Origin: Paralithodes platypus
Lineage: Eukaryota; Arthropoda; Malacostraca; Decapoda; Lithodidae
Direction of reading: 5' to 3'
DNA length: 64,000 nucleotides
Assembly: GCA_032716605.1 (NCBI GenBank)
Contig: CM064480.1
Location: 29,546,879 to 29,610,878 of the forward strand
Shown: positions 35,100 through 46,180 of the stretch, in pieces
Numbering within the stretch: the stretch's first letter is position 1
Layout of the letters: each line of letters opens with the position of its first letter
Program-made: the position numbers and the translations under genes
Notes under the pieces: model-generated
What the model was told of the DNA's origin: nothing
The model's input: only the letters and a program-made list of their open reading frames with translations
The model's database searches: none

Positions 35100-36640
35100 A
35101 CTTTATTGAGTGAAAATAACATAATAACTATAATAAATGACAGAATAACCAATAAAACACTATCAAATCGCTTCCCGGCATAATTGCGGGTGGAGCGACG
35201 AGTGCAACTGGGCGTCGTAGCCGGGGCTGCGGTTGAGTGCTCGGACACGCCGAGGTAAATACGCGGCAAAAGTTACCTCCACTTCCATCACCATCACTCC
35301 GGAACCAGTTGAGCTAGAGAGCTCTACTCAACGCCATTCTACGCAGGAAGGTAAGGCGCTCATTTCTATATATGTTTGATTAATGTAGGTAATATATTAA
35401 GCGAGATTAGCCTTAGTTTACTTTTGTTGATATTCGACCAGATCGCCCGGATACGAGCTCCGTCATTAGGAGAGCCAGCCCGGGCCAGGAGGATTAAATA
35501 CACCACGAAATTGTGGTGCTGCGAGGTATACCTTTGACGACGCCTGTGTACCTTGTTCTTGCGACCCCCTGTACCTCACAGGCTTGAACTCGCTCTCCTT
35601 TTTCTTTCCTGATATTTCCGGCTCGAACCAGATTTGATTGACCACAACAAACCAATTAACTAGAAGGTCAGGCTGCCTGGCAACTGCCCCCTCTCCTCAC
35701 TTCCCCTTTCTGTTATTCTTCCACTCCACCTTCCAAACAACCCCAAACCCAGATAAGGCCTAACCCATCTCCACCAAACAAAGTTAGACCCAAACTAGCT
35801 CATAGGAAGGAACATATCAATAGACATCTAAATTCTCACATGAACAACACTCTGTAAGCAACAGGGTCATGCAGGTGTCCAGCAGAAGCCTGGCCACGTC
35901 AGGTCACGGAAGGACCCCCACTCATCCCTCCCCCCCCCCCCCCCCCCAGCCGACCCCGGGATAGCAACGTGCCCCGCCCCCCTCGACCCCGATGCAAGAA
36001 CCACCAGGGGAGCTTTGCCCAGCAACTGACTATACGCATAGGGCCTATACGGGTATGTCTAAATATATTTTATTTACCATTCACATTATCCCGGGGCAGA
36101 AGATAAAGGGAGACCTGACAAAACCCCCCCTCATCCCCCCCCCCCCCCCCCTGTAAAGTAACTTACTTATAAAGTAGGGCACTTAGCCAGCTGGCCTTCA
36201 CGAGCAGGGCACTCCACCCCCATTGACCACGAAAACAACCCGAGCAAGAACCTCTTGCCAACACCCCTTCCATCACTTATTATTATATGTTAGATGCACA
36301 TACTAACTCTGTTATCTAATCCAGGACACCGGAAATAAGGAGCGAATTACCCAGGCAACGAATCCACCACAGCCCCCATGCCCAGCCACCCCAAAGATTA
36401 AGGGGACAACCCCCAGCCAAGGCAACACCCCGACTCCAACTTCCCCTACACCTCCACCATCTTGCCAACTTGAAGAGCCTGTTAGCTTCATCCCTAAAAA
36501 TTGTTACGTCCACTCCCTCTTTACTCAATTAAGTGAGCCCCACCATAATGTTCCACATGTAAAGCAAAAACTCCCCTTCCACTTGTCTAGAAAGCTCAGA
36601 TAACAGCAAATCCACCAACCACCAGCCCAGGCAACACCGG
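35100..36640. other. No gene seen; two poly(C) runs
   Basis: Contains C-homopolymers at about 35928-35947 and 36136-36151. Frames are short and unrecognised. The right part is C-rich and may be the U3 of an LTR whose core promoter follows. Confidence 0.4.
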
Positions 36641-36650
36641 GCGGCCCTGC

Positions 36651-36682
36651 TATATAAACCCTGGGAGGAGGGAAACTCAGTA
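36651..36682 (+). promoter_or_regulatory. TATA box and initiator-like site
   Basis: TATATAAACC at 36651 is followed about 26 bases later by an initiator-like CTCAGTAAG, in a strong core-promoter spacing. No gene follows, so this is more likely the promoter of an isolated LTR (perhaps about 35.9-37.25 kb). I found no second copy in the window to prove that. Confidence 0.45.
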
Positions 36683-38630
36683 AGTAGAAATAACGCTTCT
36701 GACGAACGGCAATCCGCTCTCTGACTGAAGACTATTTAAATACTCACCCAAGATTACATATAGACGAACGGCAACCCGAAGCCTGTGAGATTATTAGTGA
36801 CATATATTGACTTTTGGATCTTTATTAATCGTGGCTATCCACCGGTTAATATAGAGACCTCTAACTAATATATATATACCCCAAATAAGTGTATTAAAAA
36901 CTCATTGCTGGTATTGCGTCTTCCACTTGAGTTTTATAATCATTTATCTAGAGTACAAGAAGAACTGCATATACGTAACTTATTATTTCTGGCTACCCAG
37001 AATTTAATATAGTTATTTATATTAGTATCTTATCTAACCTAATACAAATATTGAAAGACGAAGGACTCCCTACCTTTCAATACTTTATTATTTTAGACAT
37101 CTGATTTGTACTTAACTCACAGAGATCTAGGTTAGAAAGATCTTTTGTGTTAGAAGGGTCTATGCGAGTTACTCTTAGGAGCACTTAGCATGACTAGATC
37201 CTAGGCACATCTTGTCTGTGGCAACCCACCAGAATTTGTGACAAAAAGGGTAAAACCGCCTGAGTTCTTTGAACCTCTCATAAAGATTAGAGACAGTCAA
37301 GAAGAGTCCTTGTGTAGACTCCTCTTGCGTTGGTCCGATGGTGTGCTAATCCGGCCTCAGCCTGAAACATAACATTTAAAATCCTAGCCCAGAGAGTACC
37401 TGAACGGAACTTCATCAACGGTTGATGGCCCATCTGTAACTTCTTCACACGACTGGACCCCCTGGATGGCCCCTGGAGCCGCCTAGAAGCCCTCAACGAC
37501 ACCAGATCGAGAATTTAAATTAAGAAGATAACCCAACAGTGCACTATTGACTATCATTTGTATCAGTGCGGAGATACTGTACCACCAGATCGTTGTTTAC
37601 CTATGCTCAGTTTAAAGTTATTTGCTAGCCATGATGAGTGTTTCAAGTTCGACTCCTAGAGTTCCCTGTTCATTGCCCGAGAATTCGTACCAGTAAAAGT
37701 TATTACGAGATAATTATCACGACAATATTTACCCTCAGCCACATAACGAGTTCTTCCACTTGGGAGATTATGGTATAGATATTCTGAGATCCCAAAAGCT
37801 TGTGGGATAGGTCGTAGAGCAAATTAATCTCAGTGACGAATTCCAATATGCGCATTAACAGTCAAATAAGAATGCAATTCTAGTTGTCTATTCACTCAAC
37901 CAGATCTTGTGAAATTTGAGAACGGAAGTTAGCTCAACATCTAAATAAAATAACTAAACCCTAGGCATAATCAACGAACCTCACCATATACTTATGAGAA
38001 CTTAACCAGTGCTTTTCGAGTGACTTTCTTCAAATCTTGTATCTTGTACTTATCTCAGAAGAATAATACCTGAGTGTTGAAAGTGGCAGTGCACGCTCCA
38101 TCCAGATCCACGATTGTGCTAGGAGAATTGAAAGACCAAACTTGATACTGAATCTATTGTTCCTATCTATGTTTCTCCAAAGAGAATTAATTCTTTTTCT
38201 ATACCAGTGAGTGTGTTAATTAAATAAAGCTGTATTACAAACCACATTCCGAAATTATATTTATGTGTTCTATTGATTCCTTATATGTATGTGCATGAAA
38301 CCTGATATTCCAGTCTTGAAGAACTCACCCAATTCAATCGTTAATCCTGTATAAAATCAGGGCATAACATAAACATTTAGATTATTTCGGTTACATATAT
38401 TCATCTACCATCAATCTAGTTTCCGATACCAGTGCAAAATACTTTAAAAATTTTGCCAGAAAATGTTGATCATCGAATGTTGACTATAAAAGCTCTTGTG
38501 TGATACCTGATTTAGGGACCATAGGAGTCATTGGAGTATTGGTGGCCTTTGTTGGGGGACACAGCTACCATATTGAGATCATTGCTGACATATTAACGCT
38601 GGAACACTATTGATATTCTATTTTTACTAT
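36683..38630. other. No gene seen
   Basis: AT-rich; a short duplication GACGAACGGCAA(T/C)CCG occurs at about 36701 and 36763. No coding motif is recognised. Confidence 0.4.
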
Positions 38631-38634
38631 TCTC

Positions 38635-38750
38635 ACTCCAACACCTTACACCTCCCAATGAAATTAATGAAAGCAAGCATGTGATCCACCGGGATTCGAA
38701 CCTGGGTTACCAAACACATATTTTAAACACTCTAACCATTACATTATACC
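38635..38750 (-). mobile_element. tRNA-derived SINE, Gln/Glu-like head, copy 2
   Basis: On the minus strand ATGTAATGGTTAGAGTG (A-box region) and a good B box GGTTCGAATCCCGG, followed by a tail near GGGAGGTGTAAGGTGTT. Related to 21279-21400. A TTAA MITE sits directly at its head. Confidence 0.7.
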
Positions 38751-39234
38751 TTAACCCTCAAATAGCGGGTCCCGCTTTAAGTCGGTTAGAGAACCAAGGC
38801 CTAAAGAGCGGGTCCCGCCTTAAGTCCTAAGCGATTTTGAGCATATTATCGGCTCTGAGAGAGAGTCCACGCGGTGGGAGGACCGCGGGTGGGCTCTGAC
38901 CGTTCAGCGTGGACCTCGTCCCGCCACTGACACCACCACCACATGTCTACACCTCCCTGGTCCCATGATACAGGGTAAAAACTGAGGAAATTACTGTATT
39001 TTAGGTTTTTTCCCTTCGTATTGCAACATTGTTGCAAGAGAACCCATGATCGTACAAGGATGGTTCAGGTGTCATTGGAAAGCTCAATTATCGCCCTTTC
39101 ACGGATACATAATTGTATTACGCTCTGGCTCTTCTTTATGCAGGAAAAAGAGCATGGAATGAAGCTCGTTTAGGGTAAATCTGCCCGCTTGGCAGGTAGT
39201 AGTGTTACAAAACTACCCGATAGTTGAGGGTTAA
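38751..39234. mobile_element. piggyBac-type MITE, family 3 (related to family 2)
   Basis: TTAA at 38751-38754 and 39231-39234; termini TTAACCCTCAAATAGCGGG and, reverse-complemented, TTAACCCTCAACTATCGGG. The interior keeps family 2 blocks in order (TTGCAACATTGTTGCAAGA, GGTGTCATTGGAAAGCTC, CGCCCTTTCACGGATA), so it is a diverged relative. Confidence 0.85.
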
Positions 39235-39447
39235 TTATGTTTTATATATTATACCTTACCGCGTATACACCTAATAATAAATATTCCACATAGAATGTAA
39301 GCACTGGAAGAGCCAGGTGAGAAATATGCCATTTTAGGTTGTTATTTTGCCCTCTAGACCGCTATCAATCTTAATAAATCCCCCCCCCCCACCCTTTTCG
39401 AGATAATATGTTAAATTTTTTGGTAGAATAAATGCAAGGCAGATAGA

Positions 39448-39600
39448 GCTCGCCAATAACAAATCGACATCTTAATGGCACGAAAGGTCTTAAACTTGAC
39501 AACGAAATGGGATAAAACGTCTTAAAATCGCCATATTACTGTGAACGTCTTAATATCTCAAAACCAATGGGGCTATTTATGAGCCAGAAGGGGTTCCAGA
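39448..39600 (-). repeat. Degenerate ~32-bp tandem repeat, inverted block
   Basis: Reverse-complement homologue of 23376-23540, with units CCCCATTGGTTTTGAGATATT, AATATGGCGATTTTAAGACG and TTTCGTTGTCAAGTTTAAGA. Confidence 0.68.
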
Positions 39601-39753
39601 AAAAACATCCCCTTTAAGGGAAACCCTACCCTTAATAAGTGTGCTCTACTCCTTTCCCGTGCATGATATAGAAAATGTAGGGAATGTGACAATGAACAAT
39701 GCCAGAAAAGAGGTAATAAGAGGTACAGTCTCCTGGTTAAGGGGCTCAGATAT

Positions 39754-40913
39754 TTGACCTACTGTGGCGGAGACCACCCATCCACCTCAAACACTTGCCC
39801 AGAATTTGTAAAAGCAATACACCAAAATAACCCTCAGGGAGCCAATACTGCAAATAAAATCCAGGAACAAGTTGCATCAGTACCACTAGCAAGGGAACAA
39901 GGTGCATCAGTGCAAACTGTGCAACCAGAATACCGTCCACTAGTGGTAAACAAGCCTAGTCCTCAACATTACGAGGTCCACGAACGCACATGGGACCCCA
40001 GCACATCATACTCCTATATCCTACAGAATCAGAACCCCACAACTATGACATCCCACAATCATCTAACAAAATTTCCCACCCACCCACAACACAACTCAAA
40101 CACTAGGCCACAAAACACCACACAAGCACCAAACCCCAAAGACCAAGGCAAGCACATATACATAATTAACACCATAACATCACTGCCATTGGAGGAGCAG
40201 CTACACATAATGGCCTCCATCATCAGCAACCTTCAACATGCTGTACAAACAAAAAATAATGACACTGATACAGTTAGCGGACCATCTTCCACCAACATAA
40301 GTATACCGCTACCCTCACAACAACCAGCCCCACATATGGTTTGCCCAGTCCCTCCACCAGGCCCAAAACCCCCCTACCACACTCATCACATACTGCAGCC
40401 ATAACAACATCATCACCATCAACACCAACACCACCTGCAACCACAACTAACACAAAACCTACAGTACCAGTAGCTACAGCAGTCACAGCACCATCAGTAC
40501 TGGAGGCTACAACAGCCACAACACCACCAGCACCAGTAGCTACAACTATCACAACACCACCAGTAACGGTAGCTGCAAGTAGCGCAACACCACCAGTACT
40601 GGTAGATACAACTACCGGTACCACAATACCACCAGTACTGGCAGCTAATACATCAGCCCCTACAGCTTCACCCACCCCACAACTATCACCAAAGTGCATG
40701 ATGACCCCAGTCAACTCAACAGAGCAACGGCCCACAGAACAACAACAACAAATAATAATAATTGATACTGGGACCAGTGGTAGGAATACCAGCCAACCCA
40801 AGAGCATCCCAACCAAAAAAAAACTAAATGAAAGTAACAAAACACAAACAAAAACAACCGACAGTAAAAGCCAAAGCCAACAGACCCCCACTATCAAGAC
40901 GGCAGATTTTTAG
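39754..40913 (+). pseudogene. LINE C ORF1 (Gag-like), frameshifted
   Basis: Starts near a partial zinc-knuckle-like motif (YCGGDHPSTSNTCP) as in LINE ORF1 proteins, followed by a long low-complexity region rich in Pro, Thr, Gln and Asn. The helical segment ITSLPLEEQLHIMASIIS is at about 40160. The frame changes near 40400 into a Thr/Pro-rich second part (to 40913). It would bind the LINE RNA. Assignment rests on position and the cysteine motif. Confidence 0.55.
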
Positions 40914-41290
40914 CATCCAAGAAAAAGCCAAAACAACACCACCCATACCCAGACCCAACACTCATCATCACCACCTCAGGATAACCGCTGCAGAACCCTC
41001 AGAAACACCAACAAAAAACGTCAGTAACTATGGCTCCACTCCAAGTAATGATATGGAACACCAAGTGCCTTAAATTTAAACATCATTGTCAGAACTAAAA
41101 AACTACTTAAGAACAAAATCCCCTCATGTAGCAATTATAACAGAAACCTGGTTAACTGACAAGTATAAACCCAATTTCAAACCCTACATCAGCATAAAGC
41201 CTGGTTCACACATAGCCGAGTCGGTGCCCGAGTATACCACGAGTCACACTTGTCGATTATCGCCGTCGCTAGAGGCCGACTAGGCCGCGA

Positions 41291-41620
41291 GTAGCAATTG
41301 ATCCCGAGTCAACGAAAGTGTAACACGAGTTAACATGAGTCAATACGAGTCAACACGTGTGCAAGAGTCTGTACGAGTAACTGAGAGTCAAAACGAGTGT
41401 AACACGAACCCAACACGAGTGTCAAAAATTTGAAAAATAACGGCCACATTCCAGGGTACGATAACAAAGAGTATGGACGAGTCAGCACGAGTCAACGCGA
41501 GTGTTACATGGATCAACACAAGTGTTATACGGATCAACACGAAAGGCAACACGAGTTTACACGAGTCGTTACGAGTGTGCAAGAGTCGCTGAGAGTCCAC
41601 CAAGAGTCACGGCAAGTGAC
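41291..41620 (+). repeat. Left subterminal CACGAGT array
   Basis: At least 15 near-copies of (A)ACGAGT, often as CAACACGAGT or TTACACGAGT, in one orientation between the terminal repeat and the transposase promoter. Candidate binding sites for the transposase or the MADF protein. Confidence 0.85.
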
Positions 41621-41638
41621 AGCCATTGTGCACGAAAC

Positions 41639-41647
41639 TTATATAAG
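41639..41647 (+). promoter_or_regulatory. TATA box of Harbinger transposase gene
   Basis: TATATAAGC lies about 85 bases before the ATG at 41727 and directly after the CACGAGT array. Confidence 0.6.
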
Positions 41648-41726
41648 CAGCCCCCACCACCACCCAGCGCAACACAACCACTCACCACCACGGAGAAAAC
41701 ACGCAGGAAGGACATACCCACCCACC

Positions 41727-42644
41727 ATGACCATCAATCGGCGCAACGTGGCAGCTATGGAGATACTCCTGAAGATGCGGACGGATCTCCTAGACATCGA
41801 GGAAGCAGAGGCGCTAGCTGAACGCCAACATCAACGGAAAAGGAAACCAAGGACAGTTTGGGCCCGGAGTTGGTTACTGAGACGGCCACAGTTCGGTTTT
41901 TAAGAACAACTTCTGAAGGTGTTTGAGGTAGAGGACCCCAAATCATACCGGAACTTCCTGCGTGTGGACAACGTCATGTTTAGGGAGTTGGTGGAATGTG
42001 TCGGGCCCAGGATAGAGAAGCAGAACACGTTTTGGAGGGAGGCTTTGTCACCTGGGCTGAGATTGGCAATCACACTCCGCTACCTGGCCACGGGTGACTC
42101 CTATCCTAGCCTGCAGTACGCGTTCCGTGTGGCCCGGAACACCATCTCCCTCATCGTGCCTGAGACATGTGAAGCCATCATCGCAGAGTACCAACAGGAG
42201 GTTATACGTTGCCCCAGGACCCCGGCGCACTGGAAGGAGGTTGCCAGGGAGTTCGTCAAACGGTGGGATTTCCACCATGCCGTTGGTGCCATCGACGGAA
42301 AGCACTGCACCATCCGATGCCCTCCCCATGGCTGAACGGAATTTTACAACTATAAAGGCTTCCACTCCATCGCGCTCATTGCTATTGTAGACGCAGACTA
42401 CAAATTCCTGTACTGCGACATTGGCAATCACGGTTGCTGCTCAGATGGAGGTGTTTTTCTAAGAACAAACATCAGAGCAGCATTGGATGGGTGCACCCTG
42501 GGAATCCCTGCTGCCAAACCTCTGCCCAACGACGACACACCTGTTCCCTACTTCCTGGTTGGTGACGACGCCTTCCCCATGCGAAGGTGGTTGATGAAGC
42601 CACACTCTACCCGCCAGCTCACTGTACCTCAACGGATATTTTGA
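41727..42644 (+). pseudogene. HARBI1-like transposase, two stops, C-terminus deleted
   Basis: ATG at 41727. One frame of 306 codons is broken by an in-frame TAA near 41901 and a TGA near 42333. Motifs: helix-turn-helix region (SPGLRLAITLRYLATGDSYP ... FRVARNTIS), the first catalytic aspartate in HAVGAIDGKHC, then FYNYKGFHSIALIAIVDADYK, and the second aspartate in YFLVGDDAFP. The final block with the catalytic glutamate (normally after QRIFNYRLSRAR) is gone: the frame ends QRIF-stop at 42644, overlapping the end of the MADF gene. It would cut and join the element's ends; it cannot be active as read. Confidence 0.9.
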
Positions 42645-43657
42645 AGTATCCACTCATCCCGGGCTGACCTTGGCCGCCCCTCGCTGGTCCCAGGGGTGCC
42701 CGCACCACTCTTCTCGTCTGTGAGCTTGGCATAACGCGTGCGCATTCCCGTAACCCACTTGTTCAGATTGGTTCCTACGGAAACAGAAACATTAATTGGG
42801 CATTGGACATATTGTATAAATGTTTCATATATCGTTGTGAGCAGGTAAAAGATAGGTACATAATCAAATATAGATTCAAGGATGAAAACAGATATTGAAT
42901 GGAATGTGGGTGATATTGGCAGCACAGCATTTCATATATGCAACTCTTAACATATTTTAACAAATTCAGGATGAACTTAACGTATGAAACACCTGGAATC
43001 GAACCAAGAACACAACAACAAGGTATTAAAAAACATATTATCACTACAATAACATAATGCACGCTTTAGTTTGGGGTACTTACCTGTGACACGAGGTACC
43101 AGGCTGTCAGCCTTCTCTTCAAACATCCGCACCTTCTTGCGGCTTTCTTTGTACTCCTTGAGACGTTTCTGGTACAGCATGGGGTTGTCCTTCACCCACT
43201 CTACCAGCATGTCCTCCGTCTCGTCGTCGAACAGGATCCGTGTCAGTTTGTTCTTTTTGATAGCCCCATACACGGGTATATCATCGGCCATGTTCTGGGA
43301 GTCGCCTGGGTCGTCATCGCCAGACATGGGCTCCGTATCATCGGGCTCCTCTTGGGTGTCGTCCATCACAGCCTCGTCCTCGTCGAGGAAGGTAGCGTCT
43401 GCATCGAACGAATCGGCTATGTCCTGACGATCACTAGTAGTTGCAGGGGCCTGGCTGTCTGGTATGATGTCATCTGAGCTGGGCGACGCACTACGTTGGT
43501 TGTGCTTGGGCGGGGGTGGGCGGCGTGGGGTGGCTGCTGTGTCACGTGGTTGGAAGGGCCCAGGCAGCGGCTTTACGACTCGCTTGGCCTGCGTCCCCTT
43601 CAGCACATGTCGAGGGTTGATAGACTTGGAAGGGACCTTCTTCTTTTCAGGGGCCAT
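42629..43657 (-). CDS. Harbinger MADF/Myb-like partner, two exons, truncated
   Basis: ATG at 43657. Exon 1 (43657-43084) ends at a GTAAGT donor; exon 2 starts at 42774 after a pyrimidine-rich TTTCCGTAG acceptor and stops at 42629. The phases fit (574 + 146 nt, 239 codons plus stop). Exon 1 gives a basic N-terminus, an acidic middle (DDTEPMSGDDDPGDSQ) and the start of a MADF-like fold (DDETEDMLVEWVKDNPMLY, KKVRMFEEKADSL); exon 2 continues WVTGMRTRYAKLTDEKSG ... ARDEWILQNIR. Such proteins escort the transposase to DNA. The C-terminus is lost at the same junction that cut the transposase; otherwise there is no stop or frameshift. Confidence 0.75.
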
Positions 43658-43755
43658 GGCGAAGGGCAGCGTGGGTAGATGGGCAGCAGATAGGGAGGTC
43701 AGAGATGCAGGTCAAGGTTGTGATCGGTCTGTGGTGCGGCGGTGGAGTGGGTGGG

Positions 43756-43767
43756 GGCATTTATAGG
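43756..43767 (-). promoter_or_regulatory. TATA box of Harbinger MADF gene
   Basis: On the minus strand CCTATAAATGCC lies about 100 bases before the ATG, between it and the right-hand repeat array. Confidence 0.55.
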
Positions 43768-43834
43768 GTGTGGGAGGCGTCTGTGTGAGCGGCGCTGGTG
43801 CCAACTCTTCACGCGGTGTTGCCAGCACTCGGGC

Positions 43835-44500
43835 TACACTCCACGACTCGTGTTGCTTCGTGTAGGTACACGTTGACTCTTGTTGGATCCCTGTTGCGTG
43901 CGTGTTGACTCGTGTTACATCCGTGTAAACTCGTGTAAACTCTCGTTGATTCGTCCTACATTTTTGAAATAACGGTATTTCAAATGACACTCTCGCTTTT
44001 TCGTGTTACACTTGTGCTTTTTTCTCAGTGGATCGTGTTGACTCTTGTTTACTCGTGTTTTCACTCGTGTTTGAATCGTGTAACTCTGGCATCATGGGGG
44101 TACCAAATTTTGGCACTCACATTCGTGTTTTCTACTCTTGTTGATACGTGTTGCATGTGTGTTACATACGTGTTGTTACGTGTAGACACGTGTTGATTCT
44201 TGTTGATTCGCCAACGTCGAAATGATGACGAAAAGCGACGAATCACCAAAGAGTGTTACACGAGTTTACACGAGTCAACACGAGTTAACACGAATACCTC
44301 AGAGTTATTCAGAGTCAAACACGAGTGTACACGAATAAACACATATGTACACGAATCTACACGTATTCAGGCCACACTCGTGGCGCGGCCCAAAAATGTC
44401 ATGCATGCATGAAATTTTTGGACCACGCCACGAGTACCCTCGAGAGTGGCGAGTCCATGGCGAGTATACACGAGTGTTAAGGAGTATTGACGAGTCATTG
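43835..44500. repeat. Right subterminal array, internally inverted
   Basis: From 43840 to about 44205 the motif reads ACTCGTGTT (opposite to the left array); from about 44250 to 44500 it reads ACACGAGT, the left-array orientation. The switch is near 44215, between TTGATTCGCC and GACGAATCACC. The array totals some 25 near-copies. Confidence 0.82.
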
Positions 44501-45693
44501 CCGAATAGCAAAATTTCATCACTCGTGTTGGACTCGGGCACCGACTCGGCTATGTGTGAACCAGGCTTAAGGAAAGACAGAATAGGGAGACCAGGAGGAG
44601 GAATCCTGCTGCTAACCATACAGGAACTTTCCGCAAAAGAAATAAAACTCAGGCCATTCCCTAATGGCACATTAGAAATCCTAGCCATCTCACTCCCATA
44701 TAAATAAACACAACTATCCATCATTGGAACATATAACCCATGGGGTTCTATATCACATCAGGAGCTGACTCATTATATCCAACAAGTATATACCCGCACC
44801 CTTTATGGTGATAGGCGACCTAAATACCATCCACCCTTCCTGGAGCAGAGGCACAGCCAATACAGCAGGGAACGACATATTTAGCTACATCCAAAACAGC
44901 AACTGTAGCCCACTATCAGAACCTTTCATCCCAACATACTTCAACCTACAAACGAACTACAGCTCCACCATCGACAACTGCCTTGGCTCGGGAGCCCTTT
45001 TCCCAGAGGTAAGATCCAAAGTCAGGCCAGACCTAGGCACAGACCACCGGCCCCTACACATAGAGTTCACAAGCTTCAGCCCACCTATATACCCCGTTAC
45101 CCTACCCAAATGGCGTATCCCCCCGAAGTTCAACTGGAAGACCTAGGAAAATACTGTACAAAACCCAGATGGCAACCATACAGACCCCAACATAATGCAT
45201 AACAAAATAACCAAAGCAATAGATACAGCAGACACACAACACTTCAAACTCACGTCAGGACTCCCATCCAACAACATTCTGAGACCCTGGTGGACCGAGG
45301 AATGCTCCAGAGCTGTAGCGACACAAAGAAGGGCTATTAAAAAACAACGAAGGTCTAAATCACTACTGAATTGGATCCAAGCTAAAAAATCTACAACTTT
45401 TGCCACAAAAACAATCCCAACAACCTGCAAGTCCTCCTGGAGAGAATACTCTAGCAACATAAATCATGACACCCCAATTTCAGAAGTATGGAATAGATTC
45501 CGCAGCATCACAGGACGACCCTCCTTCCCATCATTCCCCTTCACAATAGATGGAGAGATGTGCCTTTTACCCAAAGACAGAGCCAATGCAATAGCTACCC
45601 GCATACAAAATAACCAAGATCAGGATCGGATGACCGCACTGGAGAGATAGGACAGGTAACAGAGATAAGGTTATGGTCGGAAGAAGCCAACAG

Positions 45694-46180
45694 AGAAAAA
45701 AAATTACAAAGTAAGCAGAAGTATTAGAGGTTAGAAATAAGTCAAGAATGTTAGGCTGATCTCCGAGGCGGTCAGGGATATCAATAGAGTGCTGAACTAA
45801 TTGTTCCAGGTAATTTAGGATAATTTTTTTTAGGCTTGTTCACCAGATTGGTCAGTGATATGAGGTGAGAATCATTGGCGGTGGTGAACGGCATTGGCGA
45901 TGGTGAATGGTCACTGTGGTCGAGCGCGCTTAGTCTCTGACTGGGAGTGCTCGATCTGGTGTCGTGGGTTTGATCCCACACGCCGGCAAGGGAAGTTTCT
46001 TGCAAAAATCTTCCCTGGCCATGAAGGCTAGGTCTGGACGGACCATCTCTGGGGACTCACAAAGTCTCCTGCCCAAGTCCTACTCCATCGGGGTATGTAG
46101 GTGCTCTCGTTAGCAGCCAGGATCAGTATGACACCCCAACATCAGGTCATCTGGGGGTTAGGAACCCCCAGATGACCAAG
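45694..46180 (+). mobile_element. SINE-bearing 487-bp insert, 13-bp target duplication
   Basis: AAGAAGCCAACAG occurs at 45681-45693 and again at 46181-46193, flanking the insert precisely. It includes a tRNA-like head at about 45905-45990 (GTGGTCGAGCGCGCTTAG, then B box GGGTTTGATCCCAC) and ends in a perfect hairpin (46145-46177). It interrupts the spacer between endonuclease and RT of LINE C. The upstream 200 bp (45694-45900) has no recognised origin. Confidence 0.8.
46145..46177. repeat. Perfect hairpin, 15-bp stem
   Basis: GGTCATCTGGGGGTT, a 3-base loop, then the exact reverse complement. It lies at the 3' end of the SINE-bearing insert. Confidence 0.9.

Larger units (their letters stand above)
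31885..35100 (+). mobile_element. piggyBac element; right terminus not found
   Basis: TTAA at 31885-31888 begins TTAACCCTTCCAGCCCGGG. A perfect 22-bp palindrome follows at 31902-31923, and the block CCCGGGTGTCATTTTAAAAT recurs at about 31942. The transposase gene follows on the same strand. I cannot find the matching right terminus ending in GGGTTAA. The AT-rich 3' region holds a ~160-bp imperfect tandem repeat and AATAAA signals. The right boundary is a guess. Confidence 0.75.
41198..44567 (+). mobile_element. PIF/Harbinger element with TAA duplication
   Basis: Terminal inverted repeats start AGCCTGGTTCACACATAGCC at 41198; the right end is the reverse complement and the match continues for about 35 bp. 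TAA flanks both ends (41195-41197 and 44568-44570), the 3-bp duplication typical of PIF/Harbinger. It carries two convergent genes, a HARBI1-like transposase and a MADF/Myb-like partner, plus subterminal arrays of CACGAGT-type repeats. Removing the element and one TAA rejoins the LINE C endonuclease frame. Confidence 0.93.

Noticed and set aside
40274..40897. 207-codon Val-rich minus-strand frame resembling a membrane protein
   Set aside because: Antisense of the Thr/Pro-rich LINE C ORF1; the hydrophobicity is a by-product of ACN/CCN codons read backwards.
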